Assembly (NCBI RefSeq): GCF_000008185.1
Contig: NC_002967.9
Span: 2,294,001 to 2,358,000 of the forward strand
Direction of reading: 5' to 3'
From: Treponema denticola ATCC 35405
GTDB taxonomy: Bacteria; Spirochaetota; Spirochaetia; Treponematales; Treponemataceae
Length of the DNA: 64,000 nucleotides
Shown here: one piece after another, positions 8,371-16,098 of the stretch
Layout of the letters: every line of letters starts with the position of its first letter
How positions within the stretch are numbered: the first letter of the stretch is position 1
Position numbers and translations under genes: made by a program
The notes under the pieces: model-generated
Told to the model about the DNA's origin: nothing
Seen by the model: only the letters and a program-made list of their open reading frames with translations
Databases searched by the model: none

Positions 8371-8694
8371 GTTATAATAAATGCAGAGGCCTTTAAAGAC
8401 ACTGAAAACAAAGAATTAAAGGAATTTTTAGAATATCTTAAAACCGGCAAAACAAAGAGTGAATTTACAAGGAGGATAGAAGAAATGATACAAACAGTAA
8501 AACAAAATGAACAAGCAAGACAAGAATATAGATTAATGTCAACCTTTGAGATGGATGCTAGGTATAAGGGTTTTTCAGAAGGGACTTATAATAATAAATG
8601 CGAAACCGCAAAACTTATGAAGCGAAAAAACTTTGATATCGCTTTAATTAAAGAAATAACCGGACTTCCCGAATCGGAGATTGAGGAACTGTAA
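8371..8694 (+). pseudogene. C-terminal remnant of an Rpn-family (PD-(D/E)XK) nuclease/transposase
   Basis: The open frame runs from repeat DNA into a ~107-residue tail: VIINAEAFKDTENKELKEF, then EFTRRIEEMIQTVKQNEQARQEY, RLMSTFEMDARYKGFSEGTY and ITGLPESEIEEL. This is the C-terminal region of the Rpn/PDDEXK family transposases that are numerous in treponemes. The N-terminal catalytic domain is absent, so it should be inactive. A sister remnant at 54492-55109 has the same junction with the same repeat. Confidence 0.75.
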
Positions 8695-8704
8695 ATTAGG
8701 GGAT

Positions 8705-8728
8705 GTATAGCCGGCGGAGCTTCAAGGC
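8705..8728 (+). repeat. Single unit of the 24-bp GTACAGCC repeat
   Basis: One diverged copy (GTATAGCCGGCGGAGCTTC...) right after the nuclease remnant, as in the tandem array at 55120. Confidence 0.7.
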
Positions 8729-8798
8729 TAAGGCATTTTTTCGGATAAAAGATTTCTTGACCTCGAAACTTCGTTGGTTGTTAGCCTCCCCTATGACC

Positions 8799-8895
8799 GA
8801 TGAAAAATGTACATCCAAAGTACATTTTTCATCTTCGAGTGTTTTTGCTTACGCAAAAAACTCGTACAGCTTATACAGGCGGACATCCTGTCCGC
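8799..8895. repeat. Three consecutive hairpins in a gene-free stretch
   Basis: 8799-8833 is a perfect 14-bp inverted repeat (GATGAAAAATGTAC) with a 7-nt loop. 8836-8864 pairs CGAGTgTTTTTGC with GCAAAAAACTCG. 8879-8895 pairs GCGGACA with TGTCCGC over a 3-nt loop. The first stem is nearly the same as the hairpin at 60041-60074. The remainder of 8729-9131 shows no gene. Confidence 0.75.
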
Positions 8896-9131
8896 TTTGA
8901 TAACCAAAATTCCGCTTAGTGCATCCGCCCCTAAGAACCCCCTTGTTTTTCCAAAAATTTATTCAGATTATTTTCACTTTTAGCTGAAATAAATTCAATA
9001 GATTTTAATTTTTTAAATTCAAAATGAACTGTTCTAAAAGAAAGGATGATAATACAAAGAAGGGGAAGTACTAAAGGATGCTAAAGTCGCGGTTTGAGCT
9101 TCTTAAATTGGGAATTTAGCGGTTATGATAA

Positions 9132-10118
9132 TCAAGTTAAAAGGTATTTGTTACAGTAAGCCCTACAACGGCTTATTGCAATATGGGCAAATACGGGAGT
9201 AATGTGTAAAGCAAATTCTTCCTCGGTCCAGTAAGCTATTTTAAATTTATGAACATAATCTTTTATTTTTTTCTTTAATCGTTTTTTCTTTTTTTGTGAA
9301 AGATAAATACCTTGCGGTTTTACTAAAAACCCCAAAAAAGGGATACCGTTTTTTACCATACCTATAATTTCTTCTTTTAATGTTAAGTCTAGCTCACAGC
9401 TTAAAAAGTTTTTTGCTTTTTTTTGTATAAGTTTTATATCTTTAAGATTATCGGAAAAAAGTAACACATCATCCATATAGCGTATATATCCTCTTACATT
9501 CATCTTTTCTTTTGCATAATGATCAAAAAAACTTAGATAAAAGTTTGCAAAATATTGACTGGTTAAATTGCCGATTGGTACCCCCCATCCTTCCGTCACA
9601 GAGTAAGAAGCTATCAGTTTATTAAATAAATGCAGCAAGGCTTTATCCTTAAACTTACAGGTTAACAATAAGCTAAGTTTGCTGTGCGGGATGGAGTCAA
9701 AGTATTTTTTCATATCCAGCTTTAAAAAATATTTAAAACGGCGTGAAAAATATAGGGCTCGCAATAAAGCAGCTTGTGTTCCTTTATTTTTTCGGCAGGC
9801 ATAGCTGTCATAAATCTGGAATTTTTCAAAAACAGATTCAGTGATATTTATAATTGCATGATGAAGCACCCGTTCATTAAACGGAGCTGCACAGATAATT
9901 CTTTCTTTGGGGTCGTATATTTTGAAGAACCGATAACTGCCGAGTAAGACGGTTTGATTAATAAGATAGTTTTGTAATGTTTTTAAGTTCGTATAAAGAT
10001 TTTTTTCATATAAAAGAACATCCGGCTTTAACCTCTTACCACGGGAAGCATTATAAAAAGCGGCGATAAGATTATTCCATTCGGTTATCTTGTGATATAG
10101 ATTGCCTTTTCTTTTCAT
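9132..10118 (-). CDS. DGR reverse transcriptase
   Basis: 328 residues from the ATG at 10118. Reverse-transcriptase motifs are in order: KLDMKKYFDSI (motif 3 with catalytic Asp), VPIGNLTSQ (~179, the DGR-type motif 4), YMDD (~213) and FLGF (motif 7). There is no maturase/X or HNH domain, so it is not a group II intron RT. Known DGR RTs make cDNA from the template repeat RNA with errors at adenines. The longest frame could start at 10226, but that would overlap the HRDC gene by 155 nt; ATG 10118 leaves a 47-nt overlap and fits the family N-terminus. Last gene of the tvpA-TR-HRDC-RT cassette. Confidence 0.93.
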   Translation of the reverse strand: MKRKGNLYHKITEWNNLIAAFYNASRGKRLKPDVLLYEKNLYTNLKTLQNYLINQTVLLGSYRFFKIYDPKERIICAAPFNERVLHHAIINITESVFEKFQIYDSYACRKNKGTQAALLRALYFSRRFKYFLKLDMKKYFDSIPHSKLSLLLTCKFKDKALLHLFNKLIASYSVTEGWGVPIGNLTSQYFANFYLSFFDHYAKEKMNVRGYIRYMDDVLLFSDNLKDIKLIQKKAKNFLSCELDLTLKEEIIGMVKNGIPFLGFLVKPQGIYLSQKKKKRLKKKIKDYVHKFKIAYWTEEEFALHITPVFAHIAISRCRAYCNKYLLT

Positions 10119-10554
10119 AGTTATGCACCGCTTGTAAAAACGCTTCGCCGAATTTTTCACATTTTCCCTGTCCGATTCCTTCAATTTTAGATAATTCGGA
10201 TATGCTTTTAGGTTTTTCGACTGCAATTTGAGAAAGTTGAGCGTTGTTTAATACCGCATAAATCGGTATACCTGCTTGTTCTGCAAGTTTTTTGCGTTCA
10301 TCTCGTAGATAGGGAAAAAAAGCAAACTCTTCAGGCTTTAAGATATCTTTATAATCGATCGATGATTTTTCTTTATCAGCTGCAGAAATAGGGGAATCAA
10401 GGTATTCTACAAGTATGGAATAAAAACTGTTTTCCCCTGAATTAACGAATTCTTTTGTATGAGTGATAATTTTATGGGAACGCAAAAAAATATTCATTTC
10501 ATCTATGGTTTTTAAATAGTTAGATATTGGAATAACAAATAATTTAAACTGCAT
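10072..10554 (-). CDS. DGR accessory protein with HRDC domain
   Basis: 160 residues. Residues ~1-65 have no recognised fold. Residues ~70-150 form an HRDC domain (FFPYLRDERKKLAEQAGIPIY, then SISELSKIEGIGQGKCEKFG), the nucleic-acid-binding module of RecQ helicases and RNase D. It sits between TR and RT, where many DGRs encode Avd; HRDC-containing accessory genes are a known alternative. It probably binds RT or the TR RNA during cDNA synthesis (inference). GGGAG lies just before the ATG. A 9-bp inverted repeat (10571-10579 / 10619-10627) lies in its leader. Confidence 0.88.
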   Translation of the reverse strand: MQFKLFVIPISNYLKTIDEMNIFLRSHKIITHTKEFVNSGENSFYSILVEYLDSPISAADKEKSSIDYKDILKPEEFAFFPYLRDERKKLAEQAGIPIYAVLNNAQLSQIAVEKPKSISELSKIEGIGQGKCEKFGEAFLQAVHNYEKKRQSISQDNRME

Positions 10555-10666
10555 ATCTCCCTCAAAAAAACTCTCCTTAAGCTTTCCTAATTCTTTTATT
10601 TAAGATACGGTACTTACATAAGGAGAGCACTCTTTATTTGTACTTACTGTACACGATATGGATGGT

Positions 10667-10683
10667 TCACACAATTTGTGTGA
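10667..10683. repeat. Perfect hairpin just past the 3' end of TR
   Basis: TCACACAATTTGTGTGA is an 8-bp perfect inverted repeat with a 1-nt centre. In the coding orientation it starts about 10 nt after the aligned TR/VR block. The TGTGTGA half also occurs beside VR at 11012-11018. Confidence 0.75.
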
Positions 10684-10692
10684 GCTCAAGGG

Positions 10693-10826
10693 CCGACAAG
10701 CCAAGCGGAAGCCAAGATTGTTGTTCCTGTTGTCAGGACTGTTGTTATTCCGTTTGCCTACAGTGCAGTTGTTCGCGTTGTTGTTCCAGCTGCCGCCGCG
10801 TTTAACACGGTTAGAGCCTGACGCGG
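10693..10826 (-). other. DGR template repeat (TR)
   Basis: 134 bp align gap-free with VR at 11027-11160 (constant offset 334). Read on the minus strand in the VR frame it contains 13 asparagine codons (AAC/AAT), including two NNN runs, the arrangement that lets adenine mutagenesis sample many residues. It is non-coding here and must be transcribed leftwards to serve as template. Beyond its 3' side the homology to VR continues with a 1-nt indel and two mismatches, which marks IMH* versus IMH. Confidence 0.95.
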
Positions 10827-10853
10827 CACCTTATACGGTCCATACCGTTTTTT

Positions 10854-10885
10854 AGCCAAAAAATTTTCGAGCCGCTAAAGCGGCT
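10854..10885 (-). terminator. Putative terminator between the variable gene and TR
   Basis: On the minus strand the palindrome AGCCGCTTTAGCGGCT (7-bp arms, 2-nt loop) is followed within 6 nt by TTTTTT. It would end the variable lipoprotein transcript before TR, or attenuate read-through into TR-HRDC-RT. Confidence 0.5.
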
Positions 10886-10933
10886 GACATAGTGCAGGTT
10901 AATCATTATTTTCAAAAATTTACTGCACCACAC

Positions 10934-11017
10934 CACACATTTTGCCTGTTCGGTTTCACCGCTTCGGGCGGCTTCCGCTGCGCCCTGCGCTGCTCAACCT
11001 CTCCGGCAAAATGTGTG
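10934..11017. repeat. Inverted repeat beside VR
   Basis: Perfect 13-bp arms CACACATTTTGCC (10934-10946) and GGCAAAATGTGTG (11005-11017), 58 nt apart, directly after the stop codon of the variable gene in its reading direction. In other DGRs a hairpin or cruciform just past VR is needed for efficient retrohoming; this is the obvious candidate here. Confidence 0.75.
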
Positions 11018-11020
11018 AAC

Positions 11021-12010
11021 TTAAGGCCGGCAAGCCAGGCGGAAGCCAAGATCGCTGCACCTGACGCCAGGACTGATGTTGACCCGTTCGCCTACAGCGC
11101 AGTAGTCCGCGCTGCCGGCCCAGCTGCCGCCGCGTAAAACACGGCCAGAGCCTGACGCGGGGCCAGGATAGTCTTGAGGGAAAGAGTCCCCGGTATGGAT
11201 ATCGGCACGCCAATCCCAGCACCATTCCGCTACATTTCCCGCAATATCATAAAGACCATACCAATTAGGTTTTTTCTTCTTTACCTCATGGGTTTTTGAT
11301 CCGCTGTTTGAACCGTACCAAGCATAGTTTTTAAGTTCAGCCTCGGTATTTGTTCCTGACCATTTATCATCAGTTCCTCCCTTAGCTGCCCATTCCCATT
11401 CCGCCTCCGTTGGAAGTCTAAAGCCCTTTTTATTTATATCTAGCTCTGCCTTATCCCAATCTGCATTATTACTGTCAGGAATTTGATCAAAGCTAAGAGC
11501 AGCAAAATCAACGGGGTTTCCTCCAACATTTACCGTATAGCAGGGTTCAAGATTTAGTTTTATACTGAGTTTATTACAAAAAGCTATTGCTTGATACCAG
11601 TTTACATTTTCTACAGGACGCTTTCCCTGTGTTTCGCCTACGGCAGGGCTTCCATTAAAATGGCTCGGATTATTGCCCATCACTGCCTGCCACAGCTCCT
11701 GCGTTACTTCTGTCTCCCCTATAAGATAGGCACTTAAACTTACGGTATGCGGCTGGTTAATAGAGTAATCATTATGTCCCAACTGGGCATTCACGGCAGC
11801 TATTCCTTTCATGGTAAATTCGACTGAACCTACAGTATATGTCTTATCAACAGGAGTATTAGGAGTTACTTCAGAAGATTCACCTCCGCCGGATTTTCCC
11901 TGACCTGTAGGACAACCGGTCAATAAGACTCCCGCAGCCAACAACAATGCAGTAATAGATATTGCCCGATTTAAGACCTTAGTCTTCAGTTTGGAATTAG
12001 TGTTTTTCAT
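11021..12010 (-). CDS. tvpA: DGR variable surface lipoprotein, FGE-sulfatase/C-type-lectin fold (TvpA-like)
   Basis: 329 residues. A lipoprotein signal with lipobox VLLTGC ends at about residue 33, followed by a Gly/Ser linker. Residues ~48-329 are a formylglycine-generating-enzyme-like domain: EVTQELWQAVMG, VNWYQAIAFCNKLS, FRLPTEAEWEWAA, YDIAGNVAEWCWD, RVLRGGSW and LGFRLACRP at the very end. The last ~45 residues (from ~284) are the variable repeat. Such DGR targets use the C-type-lectin fold to display 10-20 variable residues for ligand binding, and a T. denticola homologue called TvpA has been characterised. AGGAGGG precedes the ATG by 8-9 nt. It probably sits on the outer surface and binds an unknown ligand. 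Confidence 0.93.
   Translation of the reverse strand: MKNTNSKLKTKVLNRAISITALLLAAGVLLTGCPTGQGKSGGGESSEVTPNTPVDKTYTVGSVEFTMKGIAAVNAQLGHNDYSINQPHTVSLSAYLIGETEVTQELWQAVMGNNPSHFNGSPAVGETQGKRPVENVNWYQAIAFCNKLSIKLNLEPCYTVNVGGNPVDFAALSFDQIPDSNNADWDKAELDINKKGFRLPTEAEWEWAAKGGTDDKWSGTNTEAELKNYAWYGSNSGSKTHEVKKKKPNWYGLYDIAGNVAEWCWDWRADIHTGDSFPQDYPGPASGSGRVLRGGSWAGSADYCAVGERVNISPGVRCSDLGFRLACRP
11027..11160 (-). other. DGR variable repeat (VR)
   Basis: The 3' end of the variable lipoprotein gene. Against TR, 26 positions differ by my hand alignment. 23 of these are adenines in the TR coding strand, changed to G, T or C; the others are T-to-C, two of them close to the IMH end. At protein level TR asparagines become G, A, G, S, D, Y, V, I, V, C, S and D, and one is unchanged. 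The conserved GC-rich tail encoding LGFRLACR serves as IMH. Confidence 0.95.
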
Positions 12011-12148
12011 AGCTAATCCCTCCTTACAAAATAATTTAATTTATACAAAAAACTGCAAAGCCGAATAAATTCAACCCTGCGGTTTTTAGATTGAGAAAAA
12101 TAAGTATTAACAGCTTTAATTAGAGATATTTTACTTAATAGAGAAAAT

Positions 12149-12157
12149 GGGGGGGGG
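12149..12157. repeat. G9 homopolymer tract upstream of the variable lipoprotein gene
   Basis: Nine consecutive G on the plus strand (C9 on the coding strand), about 140 bp before the tvpA ATG. On the minus strand a weak -35-like TTTACC overlaps the tract and TATTAA follows about 15 nt later, so tract length could set promoter spacing. The rest of 12011-12369 is AT-rich with no gene. Confidence 0.6.
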
Positions 12158-12308
12158 TAAACCTAGGCTAACATTTTTCAAGTCATTTTTATTCCGTAAA
12201 TATCGGGAAAGAGAAAATTGTAAATCGACAAAAAATTTCGTTACCATGGCTTAATTATAGCATAAAATATAGAAAAACTCACGTATCAATTATCAAATTT
12301 ACAATAGG

Positions 12309-12340
12309 AAACCTCTAAAAACTTCAATTTTTAGAGGTTT
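12309..12340 (-). terminator. Terminator after the chemotaxis receptor gene
   Basis: AAACCTCTAAAAA and TTTTTAGAGGTTT form a perfect 13-bp stem with a 6-nt loop, 30 bp beyond the receptor stop codon. The T-rich arm itself serves as the U tract on either strand. Confidence 0.7.
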
Positions 12341-12369
12341 CATTTGATTTTAATTCGAGATGCTTCCTT

Positions 12370-14469
12370 TTAAATCTTAAACTTTTTAACCTCATCCGCA
12401 AGGTTTTCTATGCTTATCTTATTTTTTTGAGTAATTTCGTTTACTTCCTGTACCGCATTGTTTATCTCGATAACGCCGGCAGCCATTTCGTTCATTCCGT
12501 CGGTAATAACCCGCGTAAGACCGTCCAGTTTTTGCATTTCTTCGGCAGTTTGCTCGCCGCCTCTTAACATTTCGGCGGAACCTTCTTTTACTTCTACCGT
12601 TACGGCATTGATGTCTCGGATAGCGGCAAGCACTTCTTTACTTCCGTTTTCCTGTTCCCTCATTGCTTCGGTTAAAGTATTACTCATCGTCTTTACTTCT
12701 TCGGAAAGCGAGAAGATGGTATTAAATTTTTCTTCAACGGTTTTGGAAGAAGACGACAAGACTTCAATTTCGTTGCTTAAGGTTTTTAATACGGCGGTAA
12801 TGGTCTTACCTTGAGCAGCGGAATCCTCAGCGAGTTTTCTTATTTCATCGGCTACGACAGCAAAACCTTTTCCGGCTTCGCCTGCGTGGGCAGCCTCAAT
12901 TGCGGCGTTCATCGCAAGGAGGTTTGTCTGGCTTGCAATGTGCTGAATAACACTTGAAGCTTCCAAAAGGCTGCCCGATTCTTCGGCTATTTTTTGTGTA
13001 ATCGTATTCGAGTTTAACACTGTATCTTTTCCGTCGGCGGTTGCCGTTGCAAGATTTTTAATGGCATCGTCGCTTTTTTCAAGGGTTTGAGTAATTGAGC
13101 CGATGTTTGCAACCATCTCTTCCACCGAAGCAGAAGAACGGGCAACGCTGGATGCCTGAAGTTCTATTCTCTCATCAAGTTTTTTTATCGTATTGATAAT
13201 TTCTTCTACGGTTGCCGATGTCTGGCTGACACTTGCGGCCTGTGTAATAGCTTGCTGCTTAATACCTTCAACGTTTGCACTTATTTGGTTTACTGCGCTT
13301 GCAGTTTCCGTCATATTACCCGCAAGCTCGTCACCGATATTCTGCATTGTTCCGGCATTTAAATCAACAGATTTAATGGAAAGACGTATTTTTTCGATTG
13401 TTTCGTTAAAATATTCCGACAGCTGAGTAACCTCATCATTTCCGATAAGAGGAAGCTGAACGGTTAGGTCTCCTTCGCCTTGGGCAATATCCCTAAGCAC
13501 ATTCATGGCAGTCTTCACGGGCCCTACCATCTTTGTAGAAATAATAAACGCAATAATTATTGTTACAAGCAGTATTATAATAACTGAAATTATGATTGCG
13601 CGGGTCAGCGTATTAAGCGAAATTAAGAATTCGTTTACAGGAGCCCGTATAACGATCGTCCATCCGTTCTTTTCCATTTTTGCATAAGCGCCGATATTTT
13701 TTTCTCCGTCAAGAGTGTAATAACCTACTCCCGGCTCTTCATCCTGCAAGGCTTTTTTCTGAAATTCCGCTACCGATTTCAATTCGGCATCATTTTCCGC
13801 AAGTTTTTGATAATTGACAAAACCGGAAACAAGCTTATTGTCCCTATGTGCAATAATGGTACCGTCTTTACCCATCATGTAGCAGTAACCTGTTTTACCT
13901 ATAATAAGATCTTTAATATCTTCCGACAAAATAAGCCCTTGAAGCCCTGCGCACATAACACCCGAAATTTCACCGTCTGTGTTGTAAATCGGCAAAGAAA
14001 AAACGACGTGAATCTTACCCGTGTCCGGAGAAAGATAGGGCTCCGAAATAAAATAGTTTCCTTCAAGAGCCGTCTTATACCAATATCTGTCTGCAACCGA
14101 AACTACTCTTCCGTCCATATAATATGTATTGCCGTTTAAGTCGCATATATTTAAAAAAGCACCGTCATTGTCTGAGGAGAGCTCCTGCTGCAGCCGTGCA
14201 GATTTTTGAGGATACGACAAACTGTCGTCATTTAAATCGGGAATACGAGCCACACCTCTTAAATACTCAAAATCGACATCTATTATGCTTTCCACAAGGA
14301 TAGCAATATCGGCAGCCTTATCCGTTAAGCGTTCTTCGACATCTTTAATCATTGTCTTTCTAAAGGTATACCACGATACGGAGCCCTGTATAACTCCGCC
14401 CAATATAATCAATAATCCGAAAACAATCAATAATTTTTTTCGTATTGAAAAATGCTTTTTATTTTTCAT
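12370..14469 (-). CDS. Methyl-accepting chemotaxis protein
   Basis: 699 residues. TM1 lies at ~12-33, a periplasmic Cache-type sensor at ~35-285 ([38 protein letters not shown]), TM2 at ~289-312 and a HAMP domain at ~313-367. The cytoplasmic signalling domain carries the conserved hairpin tip ([20 protein letters not shown], centred at ~523). dCache sensors of this form often bind amino acids or other small ligands; the ligand is unknown. The protein would signal through CheW/CheA to the periplasmic flagella. It is transcribed alone, with a terminator behind it. Confidence 0.94.
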   Translation of the reverse strand: MKNKKHFSIRKKLLIVFGLLIILGGVIQGSVSWYTFRKTMIKDVEERLTDKAADIAILVESIIDVDFEYLRGVARIPDLNDDSLSYPQKSARLQQELSSDNDGAFLNICDLNGNTYYMDGRVVSVADRYWYKTALEGNYFISEPYLSPDTGKIHVVFSLPIYNTDGEISGVMCAGLQGLILSEDIKDLIIGKTGYCYMMGKDGTIIAHRDNKLVSGFVNYQKLAENDAELKSVAEFQKKALQDEEPGVGYYTLDGEKNIGAYAKMEKNGWTIVIRAPVNEFLISLNTLTRAIIISVIIILLVTIIIAFIISTKMVGPVKTAMNVLRDIAQGEGDLTVQLPLIGNDEVTQLSEYFNETIEKIRLSIKSVDLNAGTMQNIGDELAGNMTETASAVNQISANVEGIKQQAITQAASVSQTSATVEEIINTIKKLDERIELQASSVARSSASVEEMVANIGSITQTLEKSDDAIKNLATATADGKDTVLNSNTITQKIAEESGSLLEASSVIQHIASQTNLLAMNAAIEAAHAGEAGKGFAVVADEIRKLAEDSAAQGKTITAVLKTLSNEIEVLSSSSKTVEEKFNTIFSLSEEVKTMSNTLTEAMREQENGSKEVLAAIRDINAVTVEVKEGSAEMLRGGEQTAEEMQKLDGLTRVITDGMNEMAAGVIEINNAVQEVNEITQKNKISIENLADEVKKFKI

Positions 14470-14570
14470 ATAACCTCTATATCCTATTCAATATTTTATT
14501 GGTTTAAATATATACAAAAATGTAAAATATATCAATATATCCAATATCCCTTTATTAAAAAAAATAGCTG

Positions 14571-15155
14571 TTAAGACCCCTTTATAAATCTTGAAATTGA
14601 AAAAAGAGCTCTGCCCCTATGCGAAATGGAATTTTTTTGTTCAGAAGTAAGTTCGGCAAAGGTTTTGCCGAACTTTTCTACAAAGAATATGGGATCGTAG
14701 CCGAAACCGCCCGAACCTGACGGAGCTTCGGTTATATGACCTTCACATGTTTCCTGCACCGAATAAAAACGGTTTTCGTCCAAAAGGCAAACCATGCAGC
14801 AAGCAAAACGGGCACTTCGGTCTTTTACGCCCTTTAATTCTGAAAGGACCTTGTTAATACCTGCTTCAGCCGAAACATGCTCTCCTTCAATAGAACCGTA
14901 TCGTGCGGAATGAATACCGGGAGCTCCGTTTAAAAAGTCGACACAAAGACCGGAATCATCTGCAAGAACAGGAGCTTTTACAATATGGTAAAGAGCCTTT
15001 GCCTTTATCATAGCATTTTCAAAAAAAGTACTTCCCGTTTCTTCAGGATCAAATTCTATGCCCTCATCTTTAGGCAAAACGATCGTATGAGACGGAAGAA
15101 GCTCCTGCACTTCCCTTTTTTTGTTTACATTTCCGGATGCCAGATATATTTTCAT
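14571..15155 (-). CDS. rdgB: XTP/dITP diphosphatase (HAM1/RdgB)
   Basis: 194 residues, usual length for the family. Motifs: SGNVNKKREVQELL (N-terminal SxNxxK type), ADDSGLCVDFLNGAPGIHSARY, GGFGYDPIFF, and SHRGRA at the C-terminus. The enzyme removes non-canonical purine nucleotides (ITP, dITP, XTP) from the cytoplasmic pool. The start overlaps the 3' end of the upstream sigma-like gene by 86 nt in another frame. A promoter lies inside that gene and its -10 is only 7 nt before the ATG, suggesting a leaderless mRNA. Confidence 0.93.
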   Translation of the reverse strand: MKIYLASGNVNKKREVQELLPSHTIVLPKDEGIEFDPEETGSTFFENAMIKAKALYHIVKAPVLADDSGLCVDFLNGAPGIHSARYGSIEGEHVSAEAGINKVLSELKGVKDRSARFACCMVCLLDENRFYSVQETCEGHITEAPSGSGGFGYDPIFFVEKFGKTFAELTSEQKNSISHRGRALFSISRFIKGS

Positions 15156-16098
15156 GCTGTTGAGTATACCAAATTTTTAAACTCTTTGCAATATTTTTGT
15201 CGATTGTACCCTTATATACATTTATATACTTTCCTATATCGGTACTGCTTGGAGCCTTTATCTGCCTTCTATTTATTTTTTTTGTTTTATCCCATAAATG
15301 ACGGTTATGTTTTAGTGAAAAACAAATTTTTTTAAGCTGACTTCTTGTATTATAAGTATGAAGTAAAAGATATTTAAAAAGTTGAGCCTTTACGTAATAC
15401 CTGTTTCTATTACCGACACAATAATTTATTTTTTCGTAACGGTTAAAACAGGCAGCCTTTAAATCATGAAGAATAGAACATAGAAACCATGAATCCATTT
15501 TAATTTCGGCAGCTATTTTATCGATCAAATCATCATCAAGAAAAAAACAAGCCTTGCACGCAAGCAAGAAAATTCGTCTATGTTTGCAAGGCATACTAAA
15601 ATAAAGCTCTCTCATATGCATCGATTCTTTTGAGAAATTTTTGTCATATTTCAAACCCAAATCCCCTGTTTTTACATTGCAGTATTCCGGTTCAGACTCG
15701 GCTACATAAAAATTAAAATTTTCCTCTAAATCATACTCCCCCATAAGATACTCCCATCTTGCTCCTTCTTGATCGGCAAGAACGGTATCATTTATCTCGT
15801 GCCTTACGGTTTTGCATTTAAACGTTAAATAATAAAAACGAATATGATTTGTTAAATAAGTATAAAAACTTGACAGTGAAGAATTATAATTTTCCAAAAT
15901 CCTAGGAAGCTTATAATAAAATTTGAGTAAAAAATCACTGCGTAAATCTTCGTCCGCAAAATACACACCGAAACTTTCCAAATTGACATAAATCATCTCA
16001 AAGATAGACATTAAAACTTTTTGTCGTCTTGACGGATTTGTCTTATCGTTATTGTAGGCCTTGACAAATTCCTCTCCTTTTTCTAAACTGAAATTCAC
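15070..16098 (-). CDS. Sigma-factor-like conserved hypothetical protein
   Basis: 342 residues from the GTG at 16098. Residues ~15-100 look like sigma-70 region 2 (DEDLRSDFLLKFYYKLPRIL, then NSSLSSFYTYLTNHIRFYYL), but no convincing region 4 is visible. The C-terminal part is rich in basic and aromatic residues. The GTG start is chosen because AAAGGAGG lies 5-6 nt before it. The upstream in-frame ATG (16116) overlaps a TATAAT -10 (16115-16120), so it would not be in the message. The 3' end overlaps rdgB by 86 nt. It may be a divergent sigma or DNA-binding protein; low certainty. Confidence 0.6.
   Translation of the reverse strand: MNFSLEKGEEFVKAYNNDKTNPSRRQKVLMSIFEMIYVNLESFGVYFADEDLRSDFLLKFYYKLPRILENYNSSLSSFYTYLTNHIRFYYLTFKCKTVRHEINDTVLADQEGARWEYLMGEYDLEENFNFYVAESEPEYCNVKTGDLGLKYDKNFSKESMHMRELYFSMPCKHRRIFLLACKACFFLDDDLIDKIAAEIKMDSWFLCSILHDLKAACFNRYEKINYCVGNRNRYYVKAQLFKYLLLHTYNTRSQLKKICFSLKHNRHLWDKTKKINRRQIKAPSSTDIGKYINVYKGTIDKNIAKSLKIWYTQQHENISGIRKCKQKKGSAGASSVSYDRFA
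15163..15191 (-). promoter_or_regulatory. rdgB promoter (leaderless type)
   Basis: TTGCAA, 17-bp spacer, TATACT. Only 7 nt (CAACAGC) separate the -10 hexamer from the ATG and no Shine-Dalgarno sequence is present. Confidence 0.6.

Noticed and set aside
9132-10118. Group II intron reverse transcriptase
   Set aside because: No maturase/X or HNH domain and no intron ribozyme ends; the motif VPIGNLTSQ and the adjacent TR/VR fit a DGR.
10658-10855. Small plus-strand frame across TR
   Set aside because: TR is explained as DGR template; the frame is antisense and has no start signal.
10830-10859. Promoter for TR (TTGGCT-18-TATAAG, minus strand)
   Set aside because: Matches are weak, it overlaps the putative terminator, and the start would fall inside TR.
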